Of a stretch of DNA of 64,000 bases, positions 1 to 13,614 are shown in pieces. A program made the translations under genes and the position numbers. The DNA is from Anthonomus grandis grandis (lineage: Eukaryota > Arthropoda > Insecta > Coleoptera > Curculionidae): contig NC_065556.1 in assembly GCF_022605725.1 (NCBI RefSeq), forward strand, positions 7,068,001-7,132,000, written 5' to 3'. The notes below the pieces were generated by a model that worked only from the letters and a program-made list of their open reading frames with translations, made no database searches and was not told the origin of the DNA. How positions within the stretch are numbered: position 1 is the first letter of the stretch; each line of letters opens with the position of its first letter.

Positions 1-83
1 AACTAAGGGAATGAGAGCACTTTGAAAATCCTGAAAAAGTCGTTTTCGACGTCCGTTTTTGAGGCCAAAAATGGGCATCAAAA
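1..83 (+). repeat. Partial monomer at left window edge
   Basis: The last 83 bases of a monomer, from the 'aactaaggg' segment through the GTCG-TTTT-CGAC hairpin to the 'catcaaaa' that precedes the next unit. It is cut by the window edge, so the array continues to the left. Confidence 0.95.
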
Positions 84-1044
84 ATGCCATATCTCGGCTA
101 TCGTAAGAGTTACGACCTTGCGGATGGTCTCGTTGTTTTTAGAATGACAAAACTAAGACAAAACCGTCGAAATTTTTCCGATAGCTTCCATAGAAGCCGA
201 GATATCGACCTTCAAAATTTGGGTTTTTTCATTTTTCGGGTATACCCCCCCATATCGAATTTTTTCACCAAAAATTGATTTTTTTCGAAATCAAACTAAG
301 TATACCAGCGTCTTATTTGGGTCACCTAGATTACGAAAACACCAGGTTATAACAGGATCTGAGCAGAACTAAGGGCATAAGAGCACTTTGAAAATCCTGA
401 AAAAGTCGTTTTCGACGTCCGTTTTTGAGGCCAAAAATGGGCATCAAAAATGCCATATCTCGGCTATCGTAAGAGTTACGACCTTGCGGATGGTCTCGTT
501 GTTTTTAGAATGACAAAACTAAGACAAAACCGTCGAAATTTTTCCGATAGCTTCCATAGAAGCCGAGATATCGACCTTCAAAATTTGGGTTTTTTTATTT
601 TTCGGGTATACCCCCCCGTATCGAATTTTTTCACCAAAAATTGATTTTTTTCGAAATCAAACTAAGTATACCAGCGTCTTATTTGGGTCACCTAGATTAC
701 GAAAACACCGGGTTATAACAGGATCCGAGCAGAACTAAGGGAATGAGAGCACTTTGAAAATCCTGAAAAAGTCGTTTTCGACGTCCGTTTTTGAGGCCAA
801 AAATGGGCATCAAAAATGCCATATCTCGGCTATCGTAAGAGTTACGACCTTGCGGATGGTCTCGTTGTTTTCAGAATGACAAAACTAAGACAAAACCGTC
901 GGAATTTTTCCGATAGCTTCCATAGAAGCCGAGATATCGACCTTCAAAATTTGGGTTTTTTCATTTTTCGGGTATACCCCCCCGTATCGAATTTTTTAAC
1001 CAAAAATTGATTTTTTTCGAAATCAAACTAAGTATACCAGCGTT

Positions 1045-2156
1045 TTATTTGGGTCACCTAGATTACGAAAACACCGGGTTATAACAGGATCCGAGCAGAA
1101 CTAAGGGAATGAGAGCACTTTGAAAATCCTGAAAAAGTCGTTTTCAACGTCCGTTTTTGAGGCCAAAAATTGGCATCAAAAATGCCATATCTCGGCTATC
1201 GTAAGAGCTACGGCCTTGCGGATGATCTCGTTGGATTCAAAATGACGAAACTAAGACAAAACCGTCGGAATTTTCCCGATAGCTCCCATAGAAGCCGAGA
1301 TATCGACCTTCAAAATTTGGGTTTTTTTCATTTTTCGGGTATACCTCCCCGTATCGAATTTTTTCACCAAAAATTGATTTTTTTCGAAATCAAAATAATT
1401 ATACCAGCGTCTTATTTGGCTCACCTAGATTACGAAAACACCAAGTTATAACAGGATCCGAGCAGAATTTTTTCACCAAAAATTGATTTTTTTTCAAATC
1501 AAACTAAGTATACCAGCGTCTTATTTGGGTCACCTATATTACGAAAACACCAGGTTATAACAGGATCCGAGCAGAACTTAGGGAATGAGAGCACTTTGAA
1601 AATCCTGAAAAAGTCGTTTTCGACGTCCGTTTTTGAGGCCAAAAATGGGCATCAAAATTGCCATATCTCGGCTATCGTAAGAGCTACGACCTTGCAAATG
1701 GTCTCGTTGGATTCAGAATGACGAAACTAAGACAAAACCGTCGGAATTTTCCCGATAGCTCCCATAGAAGTCGAGATATCGACCTTCAAAGTTTGGGTTT
1801 TTTCATTTTTCGGGTATACCCCCCCGTATCGAATTTTTTCACCAAAAATTGATTTTTTTCGAAATCAAACTAAGTATACAAGCGTCTTATTTGGGTCACC
1901 TAGATTACGAAAACACCAAGTTATAACAGGATCCGAGCAGAACTAAGGGAATGAGAGCACTTTGAAAATCCTGAAAAAGTCGTTTTCGACGTCCGTTTTT
2001 GAGACCAAAAATGGGTATCAAAAAAGCCATATCTCGGCTATCGTAAGAGCTACGAACTTGCGGATGGTTTCGTTGGATTCAGAATGACGAGACTAAGACA
2101 AAACCGTCGGAATTTTTTCGATAGCTTCCATAGAAGCCGAGATATCGACCTTCAAA
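1045..2156 (+). repeat. Block A1, 1.1-kb segmental duplication (left copy)
   Basis: It matches 4815-5926 at a constant offset of 3,770 bp, with no difference seen by eye. Shared rare markers are 'ttttcaacg', 'ccaaaaattggcatc', the 110-bp partial duplication, 'cacctatatt', 'gtatacaagcg' and 'atcaaaaaagcc'. The match stops at 1044/4814 (T/C) and at 2157/5927 (A/G). Confidence 0.88.
1465..1574 (+). repeat. 110-bp partial monomer duplication
   Basis: Between anchors 1182 and 1658 the spacing is 476 bp instead of 366. The extra 110 bp repeats monomer bases 174-283, from 'gaattttttcacc' to 'ccgagcag'. The junction is 'gagca|gaatttttt', where both donor ends share GAA, as expected from a microhomology-mediated duplication. 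Confidence 0.9.
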
Positions 2157-4814
2157 ATTTGGGTTTTTTTATTTTTCGGGTATACCCCCCCGTATCGAAT
2201 TTTTTCACCAAAAATTGATTTTTTTCGAAATCAAACTAAGTATACCAGCGTCTTATTTGGGTCACCTAGATTACGAAAACACCGGGTTATAACAGGATCG
2301 GAGCAGAACTAAGGGAATGAGAGCACTTTGAAAATCCTTAAAAAGTCGTTTTCGATGTCCGTTTTTGAGGCCAAAATTGGGCATCAAAAATGCCATATCT
2401 CGGCTATCGTAAGAGTTACGACCTTGCGGATGGTCTCGTTGTTTTCAGAATGACAAAACTAAGACAAAACCGTCGGAATTTTTTCGATAGCTCCCATAGA
2501 AGCCGAGATATCGACCTTCAAAGTTTGGGTTTTTTCATTTTTCGGGTATACCCCCCCGTATCGAATTTTTTCACCAAAAATTGATTTTTTTCGAAATCAA
2601 ACTAAGTATACCAGCGTCTTATTTGGGTCACCTAGATTACGAAAACACCGGGTTATAACAGGATCCGAGCAGAACTAAGGGAATGAGAGCACTTTGAAAA
2701 TCCTGAAAAAGTCGTTTTCGACGTCCGTTTTTGAGACCAAAAATGGGTATCAAAAATGCCATATCTCGGCTATCGTAAGAGCTACGAACTTGCGGATAGT
2801 CTCGTTGGATTCAGAATGACGAGACTAAGACAAAACCGTCGGAATTTTCCCGATAGCTCCCATAGAAGCCGAGATATCGACCTTCAAAGTTTAAGTTTTT
2901 TCATTTTTCGGGTATACCCCCCCGTATCGAATTTTTTCACTAAAAATTGATTTTTTCCGAAATCAAACTAAGTATACCAGCGTCTTATATGGGTTACCTA
3001 GATTACGAAAACACCGGGTTATAACAGGATCCGAGCAGAACTAAGGGAATGAGAGCACTTTGAAAATCCTGAAAAAGTCGTTTTCGACGTCCGTTTTTGA
3101 GGCCAAAAATGGGCATCAAAAATGCCATATCTCGGCTATCGTAAGAGTTACGACCTTGCGGATGGTCTCGTTGTTTTCAGAATGACAAAACTAAGACAAA
3201 ACCGTCGGAATTTTTCCGATAGCTTCCATAGAAGCCGAGATATCGACCTTCAAAATTTGGGTTTTTTCATTTTTCGGGTATACCCCCCCGTATCGAATTT
3301 TTTCACCAAAAATTGATTTTTTTCGAAATCAAACTAAGTATACCAGCGTCTTATTTGGGTCACCTAGATTACGAAAACACCAGGTTATAACAGGATCTGA
3401 GCAGAACTAAGGGCATAAGAGCACTTTGAAAATCCTGAAAAAGTCGTTTTCGACGTCCGTTTTTGAGGCCAAAAATGGGCATCAAAAATGCCATATCTCG
3501 GCTATCGTAAGAGTTACGACCTTGCGGATGGTCTCGTTGTTTTTAGAATGACAAAACTAAGACAAAACCGTCGAAATTTTTCCGATAGCTTCCATAGAAG
3601 CCGAGATATCGACCTTCAAAATTTGGGTTTTTTTATTTTTCGGGTATACCCCCCCGTATCGAATTTTTTCACCAAAAATTGATTTTTTTCGAAATCAAAC
3701 TAAGTATACCAGCGTCTTATTTGGGTCACCTAGATTACGAAAACACCGGGTTATAACAGGATCCGAGCAGAACTAAGGGAATGAGAGCACTTTGAAAATC
3801 CTGAAAAAGTCGTTTTCGACGTCCGTTTTTGAGGCCAAAAATGGGCATCAAAAATGCCATATCCCGGCTATCGTAAGAGCTACGACCTTGCGGATGGTCT
3901 CGTTGGATTCAGAATGAAGAAACTAAGACAAAACCGTCGGAATTTTCCCGATAGCTCCTATAGAAGCCGAGATATCGACCTTCAAAGTTTGGGTTTTTTC
4001 ATTTTTCGGGTATACCCCCCCGTATCAAATTTTTTCACCAAAAATTGATTTTTTTCGAAATCAAACTAAGTATACCAGCGTCTTATTTGGGTCACCTAGA
4101 TTACGAAAACACCGGGTTATAACAGGATCCGAGCAGAACTAAGGGAATGAGAGCACTTTGAAAATCCTGAAAAAGTCGTTTTCGACGTCCGTTTTTGAGA
4201 CCAAAAATGGGTATCAAAAATGCCATATCTCGGCTATCGTAAGAGCTACGAACTTGCGGATGGTTTCGTTGGATTCAGAATGATGAGACTAAGACAAAAC
4301 CGTCGGAATTTTCCCGATAGCTCCCATAGAAGCCGAGATATCGACCTTCAAAATTTGGGTTTTTTCATTTTTCGGGTATACCCCCCCGTATCGAATTTTT
4401 TAACCAAAAATTGATTTTTTTCGAAATCAAACTAAGTATACCAGCGTTTTATTTGGGTCACCTAGATTACGAAAACACCAAGTTATAACAGGATCCGAGC
4501 AGAACTAAGGGAATGAGAGCACTTTGAAAATCCTGAAAAAGTCGTTTTCGACGTCCGTTTTTGAGACCAAAAATGGGTATCAAAAATGCCATATCTCGGC
4601 TATCGTAAGAGCTACGAACTTGCGGATAGTCTCGTTGGATTCAGAATGACGAGACTAAGACAAAACCGTCGGAATTTTATCGATAGCTCCCATAGAAGCC
4701 GAGATATCGACCTTCAAAGTTTGGGTTTTTTCATTTTTCGGGTATACCCCCCCGTATCAAATTTTTTCACCAAAAATTGATTTTTTTCGAAATCAAACTA
4801 AGTATACCAGCGTC

Positions 4815-5926
4815 TTATTTGGGTCACCTAGATTACGAAAACACCGGGTTATAACAGGATCCGAGCAGAACTAAGGGAATGAGAGCACTTTGAAAATCCT
4901 GAAAAAGTCGTTTTCAACGTCCGTTTTTGAGGCCAAAAATTGGCATCAAAAATGCCATATCTCGGCTATCGTAAGAGCTACGGCCTTGCGGATGATCTCG
5001 TTGGATTCAAAATGACGAAACTAAGACAAAACCGTCGGAATTTTCCCGATAGCTCCCATAGAAGCCGAGATATCGACCTTCAAAATTTGGGTTTTTTTCA
5101 TTTTTCGGGTATACCTCCCCGTATCGAATTTTTTCACCAAAAATTGATTTTTTTCGAAATCAAAATAATTATACCAGCGTCTTATTTGGCTCACCTAGAT
5201 TACGAAAACACCAAGTTATAACAGGATCCGAGCAGAATTTTTTCACCAAAAATTGATTTTTTTTCAAATCAAACTAAGTATACCAGCGTCTTATTTGGGT
5301 CACCTATATTACGAAAACACCAGGTTATAACAGGATCCGAGCAGAACTTAGGGAATGAGAGCACTTTGAAAATCCTGAAAAAGTCGTTTTCGACGTCCGT
5401 TTTTGAGGCCAAAAATGGGCATCAAAATTGCCATATCTCGGCTATCGTAAGAGCTACGACCTTGCAAATGGTCTCGTTGGATTCAGAATGACGAAACTAA
5501 GACAAAACCGTCGGAATTTTCCCGATAGCTCCCATAGAAGTCGAGATATCGACCTTCAAAGTTTGGGTTTTTTCATTTTTCGGGTATACCCCCCCGTATC
5601 GAATTTTTTCACCAAAAATTGATTTTTTTCGAAATCAAACTAAGTATACAAGCGTCTTATTTGGGTCACCTAGATTACGAAAACACCAAGTTATAACAGG
5701 ATCCGAGCAGAACTAAGGGAATGAGAGCACTTTGAAAATCCTGAAAAAGTCGTTTTCGACGTCCGTTTTTGAGACCAAAAATGGGTATCAAAAAAGCCAT
5801 ATCTCGGCTATCGTAAGAGCTACGAACTTGCGGATGGTTTCGTTGGATTCAGAATGACGAGACTAAGACAAAACCGTCGGAATTTTTTCGATAGCTTCCA
5901 TAGAAGCCGAGATATCGACCTTCAAA
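4815..5926 (+). repeat. Block A2, 1.1-kb segmental duplication (right copy)
   Basis: Right-hand partner of 1045-2156. Its flanks differ from those of the left copy, so the duplication unit does not coincide with monomer ends. The offset (3,770 bp) equals ten monomers plus the 110-bp insertion. Confidence 0.88.
5235..5344 (+). repeat. 110-bp partial monomer duplication, second copy
   Basis: This has the same junction and sequence as the event at 1465-1574, displaced by 3,770 bp. The spacing from anchor 4952 to 5428 is 476 bp. It is a passenger in the duplicated 1.1-kb block, not an independent event. Confidence 0.9.
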
Positions 5927-8900
5927 GTTTGGGTTTTTTCATTTTTCGGGTATACCTCCCCGTATCGAATTTTTTCACCAAAAATTGATTTTTTTCGAAA
6001 TCAAAATAATTATACCAGCGTCTTATTTCGGTCACCTAGATTACGAAAACACCAAGTTATAACAGGATCCGAGCAGAACTAAGGGAATGAGAGCACTTTG
6101 AAAATCCTGAAAAAGTCGTTTTCGATGTCCGTTTTTGAGGCCAAAAATGGGCATCAAAAATGCCATATCTCGGCTATCGTAAGAGTTACGACCTTGCGGA
6201 TGGTCTCGTTGTTTTTAGAATGACAAAACTAAGACAAAACCGTCGGAATTTTTTCGATAGCTTCCATAGAAGCCGAGATATCGACCTTCAAAATTTGGGT
6301 TTTTTCATTTTTCGGGTATACCTCCCCGTATCGAATTTTTTCACCAAAAATTGATTTTTTTCGAAATCAAAATAATTATACCAGCGTCTTATTTGGGTCA
6401 CCTAAATTACGAAAACACCAAGTTATAACAGGATCCGAGCAGAACTAAGGGAATGAGAGCACTTTGAAAATCCTGAAAAAGTCGTTTTCGACGTCCGTTT
6501 TTGAGGCCAAAAATGGGCATCAAAATTGCCATATCTCGGCTATCGTAAAAGCTACGACTTTGCGGATGCTCTCGTTGGATTCAGAATGACGAAACTAAGA
6601 CAAAACCGTCGGAATTTTCCCGATAGCTTCCATAGAAGCCGAGATATCGACCTTCAAAATTTGGGTTTTTTCATTTTTCGGGTATACCCCCCCGTATCGA
6701 ATTTTTTCACCAAAAATTGATTTTTTTCGAAATCAAACTAAGTATACCAGCGTCTTATTTGGGTCATCTAGATTACGAAAACACCGGGTTATAACAGGAT
6801 CTGAGCAGAACTAAGGGAATGAGAGCACTTTGAAAATCCTGAAAAAGTCGTTTTCGACGTCCGTTTTTGAGGCCAAAAATGGGCATCAAAAATGCCATAT
6901 CTCGGCTATCGTAAGAGTTACGACCTTGCGGATGGTCTCGTTGTTTTCAGAATGACAAAACTAAGACAAAACCGTCGGAATTTTTCCGATAGCTTCCATA
7001 GAAGCCGAGATATCGACCTTCAAAATTTGGGTTTTTTCATTTTTCGGGTATACCCCCCCGTATCGAATTTTTTCACCAAAAATTGATTTTTTTCGAAATC
7101 AAACTAAGTATACCAGCGTCTTATTTGGGTCATCTAGATTACGAAAACACCGGGTTATAACAGGATCTGAGCAGAACTAAGGGAATGAGAGCACTTTGAA
7201 AATCCTGAAAAAGTCGTTTTCGACGTCCGTTTTTGAGGCCAAAAATGGGCATCAAAAATGCCATATCTCGGCTATCGTAAGAGTTACGACCTTGCGGATG
7301 GTCTCGTTGTTTTTAGAATGACAAAACTAAGACAAAACCGTCGAAATTTTTCCGATAGCTTCCATAGAAGCCGAGATATCGACCTTCAAAATTTGGGTTT
7401 TTTTATTTTTCGGGTATACCCCCCCGTATCGAATTTTTTCACCAAAAATTGATTTTTTTCGAAATCAAACTAAGTATACCAGCGTCTTATTTGGGTCACC
7501 TAGATTACGAAAACACCGGGTTATAACAGGATCCGAGCAGAACTAAGGGAATGAGAGCACTTTGAAAATCCTGAAAAAGTCGTTTTCGACGTCCGTTTTT
7601 GAGGCCAAAAATGGGCATCAAAAATGCCATATCTCGGCTATCGTAAGAGTTACGACCTTGCGGATGGTCTCGTTGTTTTCAGAATGACAAAACTAAGACA
7701 AAACCGTCGGAATTTTTCCGATAGCTTCCATAGAAGCCGAGATATCGACCTTCAAAATTTGGGTTTTTTCATTTTTCGGGTATACCCCCCCGTATCGAAT
7801 TTTTTCACCAAAAATTGATTTTTTTCGAAATCAAACTAAGTATACCAGCGTCTTATTTGGGTCACCTAGATTACGAAAACACCAGGTTATAACAGGATCT
7901 GAGCAGAACTAAGGGCATAAGAGCACTTTGAAAATCCTGAAAAAGTCGTTTTCGACGTCCGTTTTTGAGGCCAAAAATGGGCATCAAAAATGCCATATCC
8001 CGGCTATCGTAAGAGCTACGACCTTGCGGATGGTCTCGTTGGATTCAGAATGAAGAAACTAAGACAAAACCGTCGGAATTTTCCCGATAGCTCCTATAGA
8101 AGCCGAGATATCGACCTTCAAAGTTTGGGTTTTTTCATTTTTCGGGTATACCCCCCCGTATCAAATTTTTTCACCAAAAATTGATTTTTTTCAAAATTAA
8201 GCTAAGTATACCAGCGTCTTATTTGGGTCACCTAGATTACGAAAACACCAGGTTATAACAGGATCCGAGCAGAACTAAGGGAATGAGAGCACTTCGAAAA
8301 TCCTGAAAAAGTCGTTTTCGACGTCCGATTTTGAGGCCAAAAATGGGCATCAAAAATGCCATATCCCGGCTATCGTAAGAGCTACGACCTTGCGGATGGT
8401 CTCGTTGGATTCAGAATGAAGAAACTAAGACAAAACCGTTGGAATTTTCCCGATAGCTCCTATAGAAGCCGAGATATCGACCTTCAAAATTTGGGTTTTT
8501 TCATTTTTCGGGTATACCCCCCCGTATCGAATTTTTTAACCAAAAATTGATTTTTTTCGAAATCAAACTAAGTATACCAGCGTTTTATTTGGGTCACCTA
8601 GATTACGAAAACACCAAGTTATAACAGGATCCGAGCAGAACTAAGGGAATGAGAGCACTTTGAAAATCCTGAAAAAGTCGTTTTCGACGTCCGTTTTTGA
8701 GACCAAAAATGGGTATCAAAAATGCCATATCTCGGCTATCGTAAGAGCTACGAACTTGCGGATAGTCTCGTTGGATTCAGAATGACGAGACTAAGACAAA
8801 ACCGTCGGAATTTTATCGATAGCTCCCATAGAAGCCGAGATATCGACCTTCAAAGTTTGGGTTTTTTCATTTTTTGGGTATACCCCCCCGTATCGAATTT

Positions 8901-9087
8901 TTTCACCAAAAATTGATTTTTTTTGAAATTAAACTAAGTATACCAGCGTCTTATTTGGGTCACCTAGATTACGAAAACACCAGGTTATAACAGGATCCGA
9001 GCAGAACTAAGGGAATGAGAGCACTTTGAAAATCCTGAAAAAGTCGTTTTCGACGTCCGTTTTTGAGGCCAAAAATGGGCATCAAAA

Positions 9088-9222
9088 ATGCCATATCTCG
9101 GCTATCGTAAAACACCGGGTTATAACAGGATCCGAGCAGAACTAAGGGAATGAGAGCACTTTGAAAAGCCTGAAAAAGTCGTCTTCGACGTCCGTTTTTG
9201 AGGCCAAAAATGGGCATCAAAA
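9088..9222 (+). repeat. 135-bp short unit 1
   Basis: A deletion form of the monomer: bases 1-23 are joined to 255-366, removing 231 bp. The junction reads 'gctatcgtaaaacaccggg'. The right inverted-repeat arm, the palindrome, the C run and the A/T-tract region are lost. 9184 is C ('gtcgtcttcg'), private to this copy. Confidence 0.92.
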
Positions 9223-11418
9223 ATGCCATATCCCGGCTATCGTAATAGGTTCGACCTTGCGGATGGTCTCGTTGTTTTCAGAATGACAAAACTAAGACAA
9301 AACCGTCGGAATTTTTCCGATAGCTTCCATAGAAGCCGAGATATCGACCTTCAAAATTTGGGTTTTTTCATTTTTCGGGTATACCCCCCCGTATCGAATT
9401 TTTTCACCAAAAATTGATTTTTTTCGAAATCAAACTAAGTATACCAGCGTCTTATTTGGGTCACCTAGATTACGAAAACACCAGGTTATAACAGGATCTG
9501 AGCAGAACTAAGGGCATAAGAGCACTTTGAAAATCCTGAAAAAGTCGTTTTCGACGTCCGTTTTTGAGGCCAAAAATGGGCATCAAAAATGCCATATCTC
9601 GGCTATCGTAAGAGTTACGACCTTGCGGATGGTCTCGTTGTTTTTAGAATGACAAAACTAAGACAAAACCGTCGGAATTTTTCCGATAGCTTCCATAGAA
9701 GCCGAGATATCGACCTTCAAAATTTGGGTTTTTTTATTTTTCGGGTATACCCCCCCGTATCGAATTTTTTCACCAAAAATTGATTTTTTTCGAAATCAAA
9801 CTAAGTATACCAGCGTCTTATTTGGGTCACCTAGATTACGAAAACACCGGGTTATAACAGGATCCGAGCAGAACTAAGGGAATGAGAGCACTTTGAAAAT
9901 CCTGAAAAAGTCGTTTTCGACGTCCGTTTTTGAGGCCAAAAATGGGCATCAAAAATGCCATATCCCGGCTATCGTAAGAGCTACGACCTTGCGGATGGTC
10001 TCGTTGGATTCAGAATGAAGAAACTAAGACAAAACCGTCGGAATTTTCCCGATAGCTCCTATAGAAGCCGAGATATCGACCTTCAAAGTTTGGGTTTTTT
10101 CATTTTTCGGGTATACCCCCCCGTATCAAATTTTTTCACCAAAAATTGATTTTTTTCAAAATTAAGCTAAGTATACCAGCGTCTTATTTGGGTCACCTAG
10201 ATTACGAAAACACCAGGTTATAACAGGATCCGAGCAGAACTAAGGGAATGAGAGCACTTCGAAAATCCTGAAAAAGTCGTTTTCGACGTCCGTTTTTGAG
10301 GCCAAAAATGGGCATCAAAAATGCCATATCTCGGCTATCGTAAGAGCTACGAACTTGCGGATGGTTTCGTTGGATTCAGAATGATGAGACTAAGACAAAA
10401 CCGTCGGAATTTTCCCGATAGCTCCCATAGAAGCCGAGATATCGACCTTCAAAATTTGGGTTTTTTCATTTTTCGGGTATACCCCCCCGTATCAAATTTT
10501 TTCACCAAAAATTGAGTTTTTTCGAAATCAAACTAAGTATACCAGCGTCTTATTTGGGTCACCTAGATTACGAAAACACCAAGTTATAACAGGATCCGAG
10601 CAGAACTAAGGGAATGAGAGCACTTTGAAAATCCTGAAAAAGTCGTTTTCGACGTCCGTTTTTGAGGCCAAAAATGGGCATCAAAAATGCCATATCTCGG
10701 CTATCGTAAGAGCTACGAACTTGCGGATGGTTTCGTTGGATTCAGAATGATGAGACTAAGACAAAACCGTCGGAATTTTCCCGATAGCTCCTATAGAAGC
10801 CGAGATATCGACCTTCAAAATTTGGGTTTTTTCATTTTTCGGGTATACCCCCCCGTATCAAATTTTTTCACCAAAAATTGATTTTTTTCGAAATCAAACT
10901 AAGTATACCAGCGTCTTATTTGGGTCACCTAGATTACGAAAACACCGGGTTATAACAGGATCCGAGCAGAACTAAGGGAATGAGAGCACTTTGAAAATCC
11001 TGAAAAAGTCGTTTTCGACGTCCGTTTTTGAGGCCAAAAATGGGCATCAAAATTGCCATATCTCGGCTATCGTAAGAGCTACGACCTTGCGGATGGTCTC
11101 GTTGTTTTCAGAATGACAAAACTAAGACAAAACCGTCGGAATTTTTCCGATAGCTTCCACAGAAGCCGAGATATCGACCTTCAAAATTTGGGTTTTTTCA
11201 TTTTTCGGGTATACCCCCCCGTATCGAATTTTTTCACCAAAAATTGATTTTTTTCGAAATCAAACTAAGTATACCAGCGTCTTATTTGGGTCACCTAGAT
11301 TACGAAAACACCGGGTTATAACAGGATCCGAGCAGAACTAAGGGAATGAGAGCACTTTGAAAATCCTGAAAAAGTCGTTTTCGACGTCTGTTTTTGAGGC
11401 CAAAAATGGGCATCAAAA
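9223..11418 (+). repeat. Six-monomer higher-order repeat, copy 1
   Basis: Six consecutive monomers (starts 9223, 9589, 9955, 10321, 10687, 11053) match the next six in order at an offset of 2,196 bp (6 x 366). Diagnostic markers in order: 'taataggttcgacc' in unit 1; 'gggcata' before unit 2; 'atgaagaaactaag' in unit 3 and 'ttcaaaattaagc' at its end; 'atgatgagac' in units 4 and 5; 'cttccacagaagcc' in unit 6. Confidence 0.85.
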
Positions 11419-13614
11419 ATGCCATATCCCGGCTATCGTAATAGGTTCGACCTTGCGGATGGTCTCGTTGTTTTCAGAATGACAAAACTAAGACAAAACC
11501 GTCGGAATTTTTCCGATAGCTTCCATAGAAGCCGAGATATCGACCTTCAAAATTTGGGTTTTTTCATTTTTCGGGTATACCCCCCCGTATCGAATTTTTT
11601 CACCAAAAATTGATTTTTTTCGAAATCAAACTAAGTATACCAGCGTCTTATTTGGGTCACCTAGATTACGAAAACACCAGGTTATAACAGGATCTGAGCA
11701 GAACTAAGGGCATAAGAGCACTTTGAAAATCCTGAAAAAGTCGTTTTCGACGTCCGTTTTTGAGGCCAAAAATGGGCATCAAAAATGCCATATCTCGGCT
11801 ATCGTAAGAGTTACGACCTTGCGGATGGTCTCGTTGTTTTCAGAATGACAAAACTAAGACAAAACCGTCGGAATTTTTCCGATAGCTTCCATAGAAGCCG
11901 AGATATCGACCTTCAAAATTTGGGTTTTTTTATTTTTCGGGTATACCCCCCCGTATCGAATTTTTTCACCAAAAATTGATTTTTTTCGAAATCAAACTAA
12001 GTATACCAGCGTCTTATTTGGGTCACCTAGATTACGAAAACACCGGGTTATAACAGGATCCGAGCAGAACTAAGGGAATGAGAGCACTTTGAAAATCCTG
12101 AAAAAGTCGTTTTCGACGTCCTTTTTTGAGGCCAAAAATGGGCATCAAAAATGCCATATCCCGGCTATCGTAAGAGCTACGACCTTGCGGATGGTCTCGT
12201 TGGATTCAGAATGAAGAAACTAAGACAAAACCGTCGGAATTTTCCCGATAGCTCCTATAGAAGCCGAGATATCGACCTTCAAAGTTTGGGTTTTTTCATT
12301 TTTCGGGTATACCCCCCCGTATCAAATTTTTTCACCAAAAATTGATTTTTTTCAAAATTAAGCTAAGTATACCAGCGTCTTATTTGGGTCACCTAGATTA
12401 CGAAAACACCAGGTTATAACAGGATCCGAGCAGAACTAAGGGAATGAGAGCACTTCGAAAATCCTGAAAAAGTCGTTTTCGACGTCCGTTTTTGAGGCCA
12501 AAAATGGGCATCAAAAATGCCATATCTCGGCTATCGTAAGAGCTACGAACTTGCGGATGGTTTCGTTGGATTCAGAATGATGAGACTAAGACAAAACCGT
12601 CGGAATTTTCCCGATAGCTCCCATAGAAGCCGAGATATCGACCTTCAAAATTTGGGTTTTTTCATTTTTCGGGTATACCCCCCCGTATCAAATTTTTTCA
12701 CCAAAAATTGAGTTTTTTCGAAATCAAACTAAGTATACCAGCGTCTTATTTGGGTCACCTAGATTACGAAAACACCAAGTTATAACAGGATCCGAGCAGA
12801 ACTAAGGGAATGAGAGCACTTTGAAAATCCTGAAAAAGTCGTTTTCGACGTCCGTTTTTGAGGCCAAAAATGGGCATCAAAAATGCCATATCTCGGCTAT
12901 CGTAAGAGCTACGAACTTGCGGATGGTTTCGTTGGATTCAGAATGATGAGACTAAGACAAAACCGTCGGAATTTTCCCGATAGCTCCTATAGAAGCCGAG
13001 ATATCGACCTTCAAAATTTGGGTTTTTTCATTTTTCGGGTATACCCCCCCGTATCAAATTTTTTCACCAAAAATTGATTTTTTTCGAAATCAAACTAAGT
13101 ATACCAGCGTCTTATTTTGGTCACCTAGATTACGAAAACACCGGGTTATAACAGGATCCGAGCAGAACTAAGGGAATGAGAGCACTTTGAAAATCCTGAA
13201 AAAGTCGTTTTCGACGTCCGTTTTTGAGGCCAAAAATGGGCATCAAAATTGCCATATCTCGGCTATCGTAAGAGCTACGACCTTGCGGATGGTCTCGTTG
13301 TTTTCAGAATGACAAAACTAAGACAAAACCGTCGGAATTTTTCCGATAGCTTCCACAGAAGCCGAGATATCGACCTTCAAAATTTGGGTTTTTTCATTTT
13401 TCGGGTATACCCCCCCGTATCGAATTTTTTCACCAAAAATTGATTTTTTTCGAAATCAAACTAAGTATACCAGCGTCTTATTTGGGTCACCTAGATTACG
13501 AAAACACCGGGTTATAACAGGATCCGAGCAGAACTAAGGGAATGAGAGCACTTTGAAAATCCTGAAAAAGTCGTTTTCGACGTCTGTTTTTGAGGCCAAA
13601 AATGGGCATCAAAA
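11419..13614 (+). repeat. Six-monomer higher-order repeat, copy 2
   Basis: It repeats the monomer order of 9223-11418 (starts 11419, 11785, 12151, 12517, 12883, 13249). Private markers include 'gtccttttttgag' at about 12120 and 'cttattttggtc' at about 13111. Both of these reappear in the copy at 22.8-24.7 kb, showing that the distant copy derives from this unit. Confidence 0.85.

Larger units (their letters stand above)
7405..13237 (+). repeat. Block D1, source-like copy of the 5.1-kb duplication at 19.6-24.7 kb
   Basis: 7405-10656 matches 19624-22874 at offsets 12,219 then 12,218, the step being a one-base deletion near 20328. 11315-13237 matches 22801-24723 at offset 11,486. The offset change of 732 bp is two monomers, so the two copies differ by a clean two-monomer gain or loss. 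Differences noted within the blocks: 9184 (C vs T), 20087 (A vs G) and 11841 (C vs T). Confidence 0.82.
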
